Shown: piece after piece, positions 55,185 to 63,349 of the stretch
Layout of the letters: each line of letters starts with the position of its first letter
Position numbering within the stretch: position 1 is the stretch's first letter
Origin: Enterococcus caccae ATCC BAA-1240
GTDB lineage: Bacteria > Bacillota > Bacilli > Lactobacillales > Enterococcaceae
Reading direction: 5' to 3'
DNA: 64,000 bases
Assembly (NCBI RefSeq): GCF_000407145.1
Contig: NZ_KE136472.1
Span: forward strand, 372,001 to 436,000
Program-made: the position numbers and the translations under genes
The notes under the pieces: generated by a model
Databases searched by the model: none
The model's input: the letters and a program-made list of their open reading frames with translations, nothing else
Told to the model about the DNA's origin: nothing

Positions 55185-55907
55185 ATGAGCAAAAAAAGAA
55201 AACAACCATTATATGATCAACTTGTAGAATTATTGAAAGAACAGATTGAAACAGAATTAGAGCCACATACAATGTTGCCCTCTGAGCGAGAGTTAGTAGA
55301 TAAATATGGACTAAGTCGGACTACTGTTCGCTTAGCTTTGCAAGAGTTAGAAAAAATGGGCTATATTTACAGGCAACATGGCAAAGGAACGTTCGTTTCA
55401 ACAATTAATAAACAAGCAACAAATTTAACCGGAAGTTATAGCTTCACAGAACAAATGCGTTCAATGGGAAAACAACCAGAAACAAAAATAATCATTTATA
55501 AAATTGTCGAAGCCAACAAATTTTTTGCGGAACATCTAGGGGTTAATATTGGAGAGAAATTAATCAAATTAAAACGCCTTAGATTAGCTGATGGAATGCC
55601 TATGATGGTCGAACGTTCGTACCTTCCTTACCGAAAATTCATGTTAATGACGGAAAAAGAATTGGAAGAAAAACCCTTGTATGATTTATTTAGTGAAGAC
55701 TACAATGAAATAATCAAATTGGCTGATGAAGAATTTTACGCCAGTATTGTTGGTGAAAAAGATGCCGAATTATTAGACATTCATCCAGGGGCACCTACTT
55801 TGAATTTAATACGAACGACCTACAATTTAGACAATGAAATTATCGAATTTACATTGAGTGTTGCCCGTTCAGATCAATTCAGATACAAAATTACACACGT
55901 TCGTTAA
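55185..55907 (+). CDS. GntR/HutC-family regulator of the GalNAc regulon
   Basis: 240 residues. N-terminal winged helix (PSERELVDKYGLSRTTVRLAL) and C-terminal UTRA domain (about 85-235) that binds a sugar phosphate. Three matching palindromes precede agaA, the PTS operon and this gene, so it is very likely the local repressor released by GalNAc-6-P or GalN-6-P. GAGGAGAG precedes the ATG. Confidence 0.92.
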   Translation: MSKKRKQPLYDQLVELLKEQIETELEPHTMLPSERELVDKYGLSRTTVRLALQELEKMGYIYRQHGKGTFVSTINKQATNLTGSYSFTEQMRSMGKQPETKIIIYKIVEANKFFAEHLGVNIGEKLIKLKRLRLADGMPMMVERSYLPYRKFMLMTEKELEEKPLYDLFSEDYNEIIKLADEEFYASIVGEKDAELLDIHPGAPTLNLIRTTYNLDNEIIEFTLSVARSDQFRYKITHVR

Positions 55908-55958
55908 GACTCATCCATCAGTCCGCTTAAATGTTACTATTTAAGGAGGACAGGAGCC

Positions 55959-57134
55959 ATGTTGAACAAAACAGAAGAAGAATTAATCGCACTTGGCGCA
56001 AATATTACTGCAAATGAAATCAAACAACAGCCTTTGTTGTGGCAAGAAGCTTTTGTGAACTACCAAAAAAATGAGCAAAGAATCAAGGAATTTTTTGCTA
56101 AAATCCAAACAAAAACCAATCAAAAAATCCGAGTGATTTTTACAGGGGCAGGAACTTCACAATATGTTGGTGATACAGTTACACCGTATCTAATGAAAAA
56201 AGCGGATACACAGCGTTTTGAATTTGTTAGCGTCGGTACCACAGATATTGTAGCTGCACCCACTGAGTATCTGTTGCCAAAAGAAGTCACCATTTTAGTT
56301 TCATTTGCTCGAAGTGGGAACTCACCAGAGAGTGTTGCTACCGTTAAATTAGCCAATCAATTAATCAAAACTATCTATCATATTACAATTACTTGTGCGC
56401 CAGATGGTCAGTTAGCACAAGCGGCTCAAGGAGATGCGGATAATTTACTATTATTAATGCCTCCATTATCTAATGATAAGGGATTTGCGATGACGAGTAG
56501 CTTTACGTGTATGGCTTTAACTTCATTGCTGGTTTTTGATCAGACATCGACAGCTGAAAAGGCCGAATATGTTCAGAGTATCTGTGCGCTTGGAGAAGAA
56601 GTCGTTCAACGAGAGGCAGAGTTTCTAGCCTTACTACCGAATAACTACACTAGGATTGTTTATCTAGGTTCTGGCAGTTTGTCAGGGTTAACAAGAGAGG
56701 CACAGTTAAAGGTCTTAGAATTGACAGCTGGTAAAGTAGCCACCGTCTTCGATTCTTCGTTAGGTTTTAGACATGGTCCCAAATCATTTGTAAACGATGA
56801 AACCATCGTTTTGGTTTTTGTCAACAATGACACGTATACACGAAACTATGACAATGATATTTTGGCTGAAGTAGCACAGGATGGTATTGCCGCTGCTGTT
56901 ATCGGAATCGGTCAAAACCACGCTGCACAACAAACTATTTTTGGAACACCGTTCATTTTTTCTGAAAAAGAACTTCTTTTACCAGATGGATACTTAGCGC
57001 TACCTGATATCATGGTTGCTCAAACAATCGCTTTAAACAGCTCGATTATGGTTGGCAATACACCAGACACACCATCACCTACAGGAACGGTGAATCGCGT
57101 AGTGCAAGGAGTTACAATACACGAGTATCACTAA
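55959..57134 (+). CDS. agaS: Galactosamine-6-phosphate deaminase/isomerase (SIS)
   Basis: 391 residues with two SIS domains: IFTGAGTSQYVGD and SFARSGNSPESVA in the first, YLGSGSLSGLTREAQLKVLE in the second (key residues GSGSLSG). Length and motifs match AgaS, which converts GalN-6-P to tagatose-6-P and ammonia. AAGGAGG precedes the ATG. First gene of the block agaS-lacD-kinase that follows the regulator. Confidence 0.92.
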   Translation: MLNKTEEELIALGANITANEIKQQPLLWQEAFVNYQKNEQRIKEFFAKIQTKTNQKIRVIFTGAGTSQYVGDTVTPYLMKKADTQRFEFVSVGTTDIVAAPTEYLLPKEVTILVSFARSGNSPESVATVKLANQLIKTIYHITITCAPDGQLAQAAQGDADNLLLLMPPLSNDKGFAMTSSFTCMALTSLLVFDQTSTAEKAEYVQSICALGEEVVQREAEFLALLPNNYTRIVYLGSGSLSGLTREAQLKVLELTAGKVATVFDSSLGFRHGPKSFVNDETIVLVFVNNDTYTRNYDNDILAEVAQDGIAAAVIGIGQNHAAQQTIFGTPFIFSEKELLLPDGYLALPDIMVAQTIALNSSIMVGNTPDTPSPTGTVNRVVQGVTIHEYH

Positions 57135-57188
57135 GGAGAAGAACACATTTTGACACATAATTCAGATGGATGATTGGGAGGAAAAAAT

Positions 57189-58187
57189 ATGGTAGTGATG
57201 AGTAAAGAAAAGAAAGCTGCAATGGATCGTTTATCAACAAAAAATGGTGTGATTCAAGCCTTAGCAATTGATCAACGAGGAGCCTTGAAAAAAATGATTG
57301 AGGCTTTAGGTGAAATGGCAACGGAAGAACAAATTTCTGAATTTAAGACATTGGTTTCAGAAGAACTAACTCCTTATGCTTCATCTATTTTGTTAGATCC
57401 CGAATATGGATTACCAGCAGCAAAAGCACGGGCAAATACGGCAGGATTATTATTGGCTTATGAAAAAACAGGATATGATGCAACCACTCCAGGTCGCTTA
57501 CCAGACTTGTTAAAAGAATGGTCTGTTTTATCATTGAAAGATCAAGGTGCAGATGCTATCAAATTTTTGCTTTACTATGATGTGGATGAAGATGAGGAAA
57601 TCAACCGAGAAAAACAAATCTTTATTGAACGTTTAGGGAGTGAATGTTTTGGGGAAGATATTCCTTTCTATTTAGAAGTTGTTTCGTATGATACTGGGAT
57701 AAGTGATGTATCATCTAAAGAATATGCAGCAGTTCGCCCACACAAAGTGATTGAATTAATGAAAGAATTTTCTAAACCTCTTTATAAAGTAGATGTTTTA
57801 AAAATAGAAGTACCAGTTAACATGAACTATGTGGAAGGCTTTACTAAAGAAGGCGAAACAGCTATTTTCACTAAAGAAGAAGCCTTAACCTTCTTTAAAG
57901 ATCAAAGCGAAGCGACAGATTTACCATTTATCTTTTTAAGTGGTGGTGTTTCGGCAGAATTATTCCAGGAGACACTAAAACTTGCAAAAGAAGCAGGTTC
58001 AACATTTAATGGTGTCCTTTGTGGGCGAGCAACTTGGAAAAACGGCGTAGCACCTTTTGTTAGCGAAGGGGAAATAGCTACACGAAACTGGCTACAAACT
58101 GAAGGGAAAGCTAATATTGAGGCTTTAAATGAAGTTGTTAATCAGACAGCCTCTTCATGGTATGACAAAGTGCGAGTTGAAGAGTAA
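57189..58187 (+). CDS. lacD: Tagatose-1,6-bisphosphate aldolase
   Basis: 332 residues from an ATG behind GGGAGG. LacD-type class I aldolase: [11 protein letters not shown], the Schiff-base Lys in [10 protein letters not shown], and [11 protein letters not shown] for phosphate binding. It splits tagatose-1,6-bisphosphate into dihydroxyacetone phosphate and glyceraldehyde-3-phosphate, the exit to glycolysis. Confidence 0.94.
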   Translation: MVVMSKEKKAAMDRLSTKNGVIQALAIDQRGALKKMIEALGEMATEEQISEFKTLVSEELTPYASSILLDPEYGLPAAKARANTAGLLLAYEKTGYDATTPGRLPDLLKEWSVLSLKDQGADAIKFLLYYDVDEDEEINREKQIFIERLGSECFGEDIPFYLEVVSYDTGISDVSSKEYAAVRPHKVIELMKEFSKPLYKVDVLKIEVPVNMNYVEGFTKEGETAIFTKEEALTFFKDQSEATDLPFIFLSGGVSAELFQETLKLAKEAGSTFNGVLCGRATWKNGVAPFVSEGEIATRNWLQTEGKANIEALNEVVNQTASSWYDKVRVEE

Positions 58188-58249
58188 GAAATTACAAAAA
58201 GAGCTGGGCGAACGAGTTCCGGCTTTTTTTACTATTGGAGGGAAAATGG

Positions 58250-59185
58250 ATGATTTTAACAGTGACAATGAATCCATCTGTGGATATGGCGTATCAAATG
58301 GATACCTTTCAGTTAGATGAGGTGAATCGGGTAACACAAGTTGTAAAAACAGCCGGTGGCAAGGGGTTAAATGTCACTCGAGTATTACAGCAATTAGGTG
58401 TTGAAGTCAAAGCAACAGGCATTGTGGGTGGTCATTTCGGCGAATTTATTAAAGCAGAATTAGCAAAACAAACCATTGATTACCAATTTTATGAAATTAA
58501 TCAAGAGTCTCGTAATTCAATTGCATTGTTACATGATGGATTACAAACTGAAATTTTAGAGGCTGGTCCCACTATTTTAAAAAATCAGCAAATGGAATTT
58601 CTGGAAGTTTACAAACAATTACTAAAAACAGCAACTACCGTGACTTTATCAGGGAGTTTGAGTAAAGGATTGCCTAGTACCTTCTATTCTCAATTAATTT
58701 TGTTGGCACAAGCAGTTGGTTGCGCAGTATTATTAGATACTTCTGGTAATAGTTTAAAAGAGGCAGTCCATGCCAAAGTAAAACCAATGTTAATTAAACC
58801 AAATGAGACAGAAATCGCCGAACTATTAGGTGTTGCTAAAGTAGAAAAGTCTGTCGTGTCATTGAAAAAACAATTACAAGAGCCGCTATTTTCAGAAATT
58901 CCTTGGGTCGTGGTTTCTATGGGAGCTTCTGGTGCTTTTGCTAAATTTCAAGATCGTTTTTTTGAAGTAACGATTCCGAAAATTGACGTCGTTAATCCTG
59001 TAGGTTCAGGAGATGCTACTTTAGCGGGAATAGCTGCGATGATTGATCAAGCAGGAACTCCAGAAGAAGTGTTGAAAATGGGCATGACAACGGGGATGTT
59101 AAATGCAATGGAAACATCTACAGGTCAGATTAACCCAAACTTGGTTCAACGATATTATGAGCAAGTTCAAGTTATTGAAAAGTAA
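58250..59185 (+). CDS. lacC: Tagatose-6-phosphate kinase (PfkB family)
   Basis: 311 residues from an ATG eight bases after GGAGGG. PfkB fold with TVTMNPSVDMAY at the start, KTAGGKGLNVTRVL, and the ATP/catalytic motif PVGSGDATLAG with Asp base. It phosphorylates tagatose-6-P at O1. 1-phosphofructokinase is the alternative, but the neighbours make LacC more likely. Last gene of the operon. Confidence 0.88.
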   Translation: MILTVTMNPSVDMAYQMDTFQLDEVNRVTQVVKTAGGKGLNVTRVLQQLGVEVKATGIVGGHFGEFIKAELAKQTIDYQFYEINQESRNSIALLHDGLQTEILEAGPTILKNQQMEFLEVYKQLLKTATTVTLSGSLSKGLPSTFYSQLILLAQAVGCAVLLDTSGNSLKEAVHAKVKPMLIKPNETEIAELLGVAKVEKSVVSLKKQLQEPLFSEIPWVVVSMGASGAFAKFQDRFFEVTIPKIDVVNPVGSGDATLAGIAAMIDQAGTPEEVLKMGMTTGMLNAMETSTGQINPNLVQRYYEQVQVIEK

Positions 59186-59187
59186 AA

Positions 59188-59418
59188 GGAATACTTGTGG
59201 CTGGGACATAACTCTACGAGTCACATCTTAGCCACAAGTATTCCAAATAAACGGTAAGAGCAGAAGAAACTCTTTCGGAAATAAGTTGAAATTGTTGTAA
59301 AACACAGTGAATGGAATGAATCGATGTTGCACATACCTACTGAGTCACAAACGTTTAAAAAGCCATTTTTGCGAATCCTCTCTTATTTCTCGGCGTTAAA
59401 CACTTCCGTTCCTAACCT
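59188..59418 (+). repeat. MITE-like repeat copy 5, longest and divergent
   Basis: A perfect 15-bp hairpin arm GGAATACTTGTGGCT (59188-59202) with its complement (59230-59244) replaces the usual short hairpin. AACGGTAAGAGCAGAAG, CTTTCGGAAATAAG and CTTATTTCTCGGCGTTAAAC mark the family; an extra segment of about 60 bp sits in the middle. Ends TTCCGTTCCTAACC. It also ends the kinase operon. Confidence 0.75.
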
Positions 59419-59441
59419 TGTTATTTAGCAATAGCGTCTCG

Positions 59442-60185
59442 TTAAATCAAATATGGAGTAATCAACCATTGTTGAATCACAAAAAGAACGATTAAATGAA
59501 CTGGATAAAACCAATAAAAAAAATATTTCCACTGTTTACCTCGCTGTCCATTGTAAAAATAGATTGGGACAAAAGCAAACAATCCAAACCAGCTATTTTG
59601 TAAAAAAACTCCTCCACCTAACACACACTTTAGCAATGAAGAACTTCTAAAAATATACAAAATAACGATAAGTAAAATACCGATCCAGCCACCGTAATCT
59701 GTTTTGAACCATTCTGCTAAAAATAGCCCACCACTAATAAATACCAGTGAAAATAGCCCGTTTTGGATAGAAGAGAAAGTAAATTTTTTTACCCCCATAA
59801 TGACCATTAACCCAATTACTAACGTGAAGAAGACATTTTGACTTTCTAAATCGACAACTCGATGTGAAAACGCTAAGTCGTATGGAACTTCTGATATCAA
59901 TGCGAAGAGAGACAAACGTAACAAATATTTTTTTACATTTTTAGTATGAACAAAACCTTCTACTAGTAAAAAGCAAAATATTGGAAACGCGAGTCTACCA
60001 ATTAGTGTGAATAGAGGAAAAAAAACTTGGCTCAATTCAAACAGTTGATTCGATTCAATTAAATAAGGAACAGTTTCTGTTATATAAGGTCTAAAAGAAA
60101 TGATTTTTGCTGTATGATCGAGAAACATAGCAATAATGGCAATCCATTTTAACTGGCTTCCAGAAAAAAAGTGTTTTGGTTGCAA
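59442..60185 (-). CDS. TraX-family membrane protein
   Basis: 247 residues from a TTG seven bases after AAAGGAG; the frame runs on to an ATG at 60260, which would be only about 15 bases from the predicted transcript start and has no ribosome site. Seven to eight membrane helices. KWIAIIAMFLDHTAK and GRLAFPIFCFLLVEGF are typical of the TraX family, which includes the F-pilin acetylase and many chromosomal proteins of unknown role. Stands alone, beside the invertible segment. Confidence 0.8.
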   Translation of the reverse strand: MQPKHFFSGSQLKWIAIIAMFLDHTAKIISFRPYITETVPYLIESNQLFELSQVFFPLFTLIGRLAFPIFCFLLVEGFVHTKNVKKYLLRLSLFALISEVPYDLAFSHRVVDLESQNVFFTLVIGLMVIMGVKKFTFSSIQNGLFSLVFISGGLFLAEWFKTDYGGWIGILLIVILYIFRSSSLLKCVLGGGVFLQNSWFGLFAFVPIYFYNGQRGKQWKYFFYWFYPVHLIVLFVIQQWLITPYLI

Positions 60186-60281
60186 ATAAAGTGCTCCTTT
60201 CACAGAAGTAAGTTGAATAAAATATTGTACCATAGAAAGTTTTCTTCGTTGAATAATCATTTATATTAATATTATCTAAAC

Positions 60282-60311
60282 AATATACAAATAAATATAA
60301 GATAAAGTCAA
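60282..60311 (-). promoter_or_regulatory. Promoter of the TraX-like gene
   Basis: On the minus strand TTGACT (60311-60306), 18-base spacer, TATATT (60287-60282). Confidence 0.6.
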
Positions 60312-60396
60312 TACAATTCTATTTGTGAAACAATTAGTCAATAAAAAAAACATCCTTATTTCAGATTCAATTTATTGATGAAAAACAAAATGATAC

Positions 60397-60442
60397 AAAA
60401 AGCAGTTGATGTAGATTGAACATAATCTATCTCAACTGTTTT
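60397..60442. terminator. Imperfect hairpin left of the invertible segment
   Basis: AAAAGCAGTTGATGTAGATT pairs with a near-complement ending at 60442. It could stop transcription leaving the segment leftward. No gene in 60312-60538. Confidence 0.5.
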
Positions 60443-60814
60443 ACTTTATTTATATAATATTAATAAGGAAAATTCCGTTAAAAAGGTGAAAAAAATAATT
60501 TATATTGTTATAATGAATTTATATTATATAAAAAATCTTTTTTTCTTGGATGTAACAGTTATAAGAAAATAATGAATCAAAATGAATGTACAATTGTGTT
60601 TCGACATCAACTACTTATTCATTTTATCTCAAAACGGAAGAGCAGTCTATAAAGAAAAGATCGTTTTTTTATCATATTTTTAATGTTTTTTATAAAAAAA
60701 TGAGAATAGCAATTCGTTATTTTGAGATATAAACGGAAAATATATGATTTTAGTTGTGAAACTTCTTGCTTATCCTATGATTTATTCAGCAAGTACTATT
60801 GTTTATACATTGAA

Positions 60815-60843
60815 AAAATAGATTTATATTTTTAAGCCGTCAA
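60815..60843 (-). promoter_or_regulatory. Leftward promoter within the invertible segment
   Basis: Minus strand TTGACG (60843-60838), 17-base spacer, TATTTT (60820-60815). As drawn it fires away from the regulator; after inversion it would face it. CCGTCAA occurs here twice and again at 62100, so these may also be protein-binding sites. Confidence 0.4.
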
Positions 60844-60879
60844 ATAAGCCGTCAATTTTTTGGGAAAGGGTGTCAAGTT

Positions 60880-62007
60880 GTGAGTAGAAAAGGTGAGAAT
60901 ATTTATAAAAGAAAGGATGGTCGCTGGGAAGGGCGTTATATGAAAGCAAGAAATGAACAAGGGAAAATCATTTATGGTTACATTTACGGAAAACGCTATG
61001 CACATGTGAAAAAAAGACTCGCCGAATTGAAAGTTCAATACTCTTTTTCACATACGAATCTTAATTTGTTTAAAGGAACAGTTCAAGATTGGTTAAATTA
61101 CTGGTTAGATGGCTTGATGAGAAAAAAAATCAAACTTTCTACCTATTCCAGCTATCGTATACGAATAGATAAATACATCATTCCATTTTTAGGAAGAAAA
61201 CAGTTGATTCAATTGAAAAGTCGTGATGTGGAAGAATTTGTCAATTACTTAATGAATCAAAATTTATCCTCTGCTACGGTGCATTCAGTCGTGACAGTAC
61301 TTAAAAGTGCGATGAATAAAGCTTTTATAGAGAATTATATTCATACAAATCCTTGTAATAATCTGTCGTTATCAACGGCTGCAATGAGTGAGGTTTCAGC
61401 ACTCAGTATAGAAGAACAAGAAAAAATCGAGCAAATTGCTTTAAATGAAAAAACGTGTTCTGCAGTAATTTTAGCTTTGTATACTGGTTTAAGAATAGGT
61501 GAAATTAGTGGATTGAAGTGGTCTGATATTGATTTTGAAAGAGACATTATTTCTATTAAACGAACACTTTACAGAATACCCAATAAGAACAATAGTAAAA
61601 AAACGGAAATAATCATGGCAGACCCAAAAACAAAAAGCTCCAAGCGATCGATTCCTCTTGCAAAAAACTTAAAAAACTATTTACTAGATAAACGAGAAAT
61701 CGATGATTCTGAATATGTGATTTCCTGTAAAGGAAGCTATGCTGAGCCAAGAGTAATCAGCTATCGATTCAAAAAAAATATCATACAAGCTGGGATTCGT
61801 CCCATCCATTTCCATGTATTGCGTCACACTTTCGCTACAAGATGTGTAGAAAAAGGAATTGATATCGCTACACTCAGTAAGCTATTAGGCCATGCCTCAA
61901 TAAAATTAACGCTAGATACCTATACGGATTCATTATGGGAAAATAGAAAGGCAGCAGTTTCTGTTATAGATCATAAACTTGGTAATACAACAACGATTGT
62001 TTCTTAA
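60880..62007 (+). CDS. Tyrosine recombinase (integrase family)
   Basis: 375 residues from a GTG behind GGGAAAGGG. An arm-binding N-terminal domain (about 1-55, KDGRWEGRYMKARNEQGK) and a SAM-like core-binding domain (about 60-150) precede the catalytic domain. That has Arg in LYTGLRIGEISGL, HVLRHTFATRC (HxxR), LGHASIKLTLDTYT with the His and nucleophile Tyr. It looks intact. It is not next to other phage or ICE genes; instead it is enclosed by inverted repeats, which suggests a DNA invertase role. Confidence 0.92.
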   Translation: MSRKGENIYKRKDGRWEGRYMKARNEQGKIIYGYIYGKRYAHVKKRLAELKVQYSFSHTNLNLFKGTVQDWLNYWLDGLMRKKIKLSTYSSYRIRIDKYIIPFLGRKQLIQLKSRDVEEFVNYLMNQNLSSATVHSVVTVLKSAMNKAFIENYIHTNPCNNLSLSTAAMSEVSALSIEEQEKIEQIALNEKTCSAVILALYTGLRIGEISGLKWSDIDFERDIISIKRTLYRIPNKNNSKKTEIIMADPKTKSSKRSIPLAKNLKNYLLDKREIDDSEYVISCKGSYAEPRVISYRFKKNIIQAGIRPIHFHVLRHTFATRCVEKGIDIATLSKLLGHASIKLTLDTYTDSLWENRKAAVSVIDHKLGNTTTIVS

Positions 62008-62012
62008 AAAAA

Positions 62013-62057
62013 GTTTCTGATAAAACTAATTTTTTAGTCTTATCAGAAGCTTTTTTT
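62013..62057. terminator. Terminator of the recombinase gene
   Basis: TTCTGATAA/TTATCAGAA with an inner ACTAA/TTAGT stem, T-run on both sides. It separates the recombinase from the regulator gene. The remaining gap to 62376 holds the right inverted repeat, a small hairpin (ATATCTTT/AAAGATAT, about 62200) and a possible -10 (TATTAT, 62263). Confidence 0.85.
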
Positions 62058-62376
62058 GTATATAAGAAAGTAGAGTTTTACTCATTTCATTTTTTTAGCC
62101 GTCAAAAAATGGTCAACTAGTTAGTGAAATCCATGAAGGGCAAGAAAAAAAAGCTGTTTTCTTATAACTGTTACATCCAAGAAAAAGCCAAACAAAATAT
62201 CTTTTTTTAAAGATATACCGTGAGTTCCTATTCATTATGACCTTAATGAGTAAGCATGTAACTATTATAAGCGCAAAACAAGAATTTCTAAAATTTAAAG
62301 CTTTGAAATGAGTGAAAGTTTAGATTACCAAAGAATAAAAGGACCAATAAAAAAGATGATAGGGAGGGCATCAATA

Positions 62377-63099
62377 ATGCATACAATTGGTTGTATCTCA
62401 CATAGTAACGAAATCAGTAAAGAATATAAAGAAATATTTAAAACCTTTAAATGGAATGTTCAAATGATCAATAAAGAAACAGCAGATCAATTATTTGAAA
62501 GTAATAATAAGGTATTACAGTCAATGGATACTCTAATTATAGAAGATTTTGACTCAAATAATATTAACTGGACATGTGAATTGATCATGAATGTACGGAA
62601 ACAAACAACATTACCACTTTGGATTTTATCCTCTCCAGAAGCGACTAATAGAACAAATCGAATTGTCTATTTACAATTAGGGGCAGATGGCATCATTGAA
62701 AAAGATTATGAACCAGATGAATCTCTTCTAATGATGAGAAACTTACTGAAGCGTTTTAAAGAACGAGAAAATCAATTGGAAGTACCTCAAAGAGAAGTGA
62801 GTGAGCCAACGGCTGATTTCAAGCTGATACCTCAGAATTTGAGTGTCTGTTTAGAAGGTGGCAAAGAAGTCAACTTAACAAAATTAGAATTTCTTACGAT
62901 TGAATACTTACATAAGCATGCACGGAAAACGATGACATATGAGGAAATCTATAAGAATGTTTGGAATGATACCTACGGAAATCGAAAATATAGAGTATCT
63001 AACTTAGTGTTCCATTTAAGAAAAAAACTTGAAATGGACATTGAAAAGCCAAAATATATCAAGACGATCCGGTCAAAGGGATATATGTTGAATATTTAA
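62377..63099 (+). CDS. OmpR-like regulator with degenerate receiver domain
   Basis: 240 residues from an ATG behind AGGGAGGGC; the frame extends 23 codons upstream without a ribosome site. The N-terminal half resembles a receiver domain (TIGCISHSNEI..., LGADGIIEKDYEPDESLL) but lacks a clear phospho-Asp in the usual place, so it is probably not phosphorylated. The C-terminal half (about 145-240) is a Trans_reg_C winged helix ending IKTIRSKGYMLNI. Regulators of this kind precede WxL surface clusters in enterococci. It likely controls the surface gene downstream. Confidence 0.85.
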   Translation: MHTIGCISHSNEISKEYKEIFKTFKWNVQMINKETADQLFESNNKVLQSMDTLIIEDFDSNNINWTCELIMNVRKQTTLPLWILSSPEATNRTNRIVYLQLGADGIIEKDYEPDESLLMMRNLLKRFKERENQLEVPQREVSEPTADFKLIPQNLSVCLEGGKEVNLTKLEFLTIEYLHKHARKTMTYEEIYKNVWNDTYGNRKYRVSNLVFHLRKKLEMDIEKPKYIKTIRSKGYMLNI

Positions 63100-63200
63100 T
63101 AAACTAATAAAGAAAAAAAGACTGAGAATCGGCTGATGGAAAATAAGCTCAGCAAAATAAAAACCACTTAAATGTTAATTAAATATTAGGAGGGAAAGAC

Positions 63201-63280
63201 GTGTTTACACATTTGCTTTCAGTCAAAAAGGTAATTTGCGAAACTGGTTAGAAATAACGAGTAAAGTAAATAATTACTCG
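63201..63280 (+). promoter_or_regulatory. Possible attenuator: leader peptide and hairpin
   Basis: A 16-codon ORF (GTG 63201, stop 63249-63251) behind AGGAGGG is followed by a hairpin CGAGTAA/TTACTCG (63258-63280) and CTTTTCT. GGAGGAGGAGGAG at 63294 lies downstream without a start codon. The gap 63100-63349 has no other gene. Confidence 0.4.
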
Positions 63281-63349
63281 CTTTTCTGGAAAGGAGGAGG
63301 AGGAGTAAAGAAAGTTTCGACAATAACACACATTTTAGGAGGAAAAAAA

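Larger units (their letters stand above)
60539..62186. other. Candidate invertible DNA segment bounded by 30-bp inverted repeats
   Basis: Left repeat 60539-60568 and right repeat 62157-62186 are exact reverse complements over 30 bp (core CTTGGATGTAACAGTTATAA on the left). They enclose a tyrosine recombinase gene, its terminator and a leftward promoter. The recombinase can be expected to flip the 1.65 kb segment. To the right lie an OmpR-like regulator and a WxL-type surface gene. Confidence 0.8.

Noticed and set aside
60508-60513. Fixed promoter (TATAAT) just left of the invertible segment driving it
   Set aside because: The -35 (GTGAAA) is weak and the region is very AT-rich, so the match may be chance; the terminator after the recombinase would in any case stop it before the regulator.
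60880-62007. Integrase of a prophage or ICE
   Set aside because: No phage or conjugation genes adjoin it and no direct-repeat att pair or tRNA was seen; the flanking repeats are inverted.
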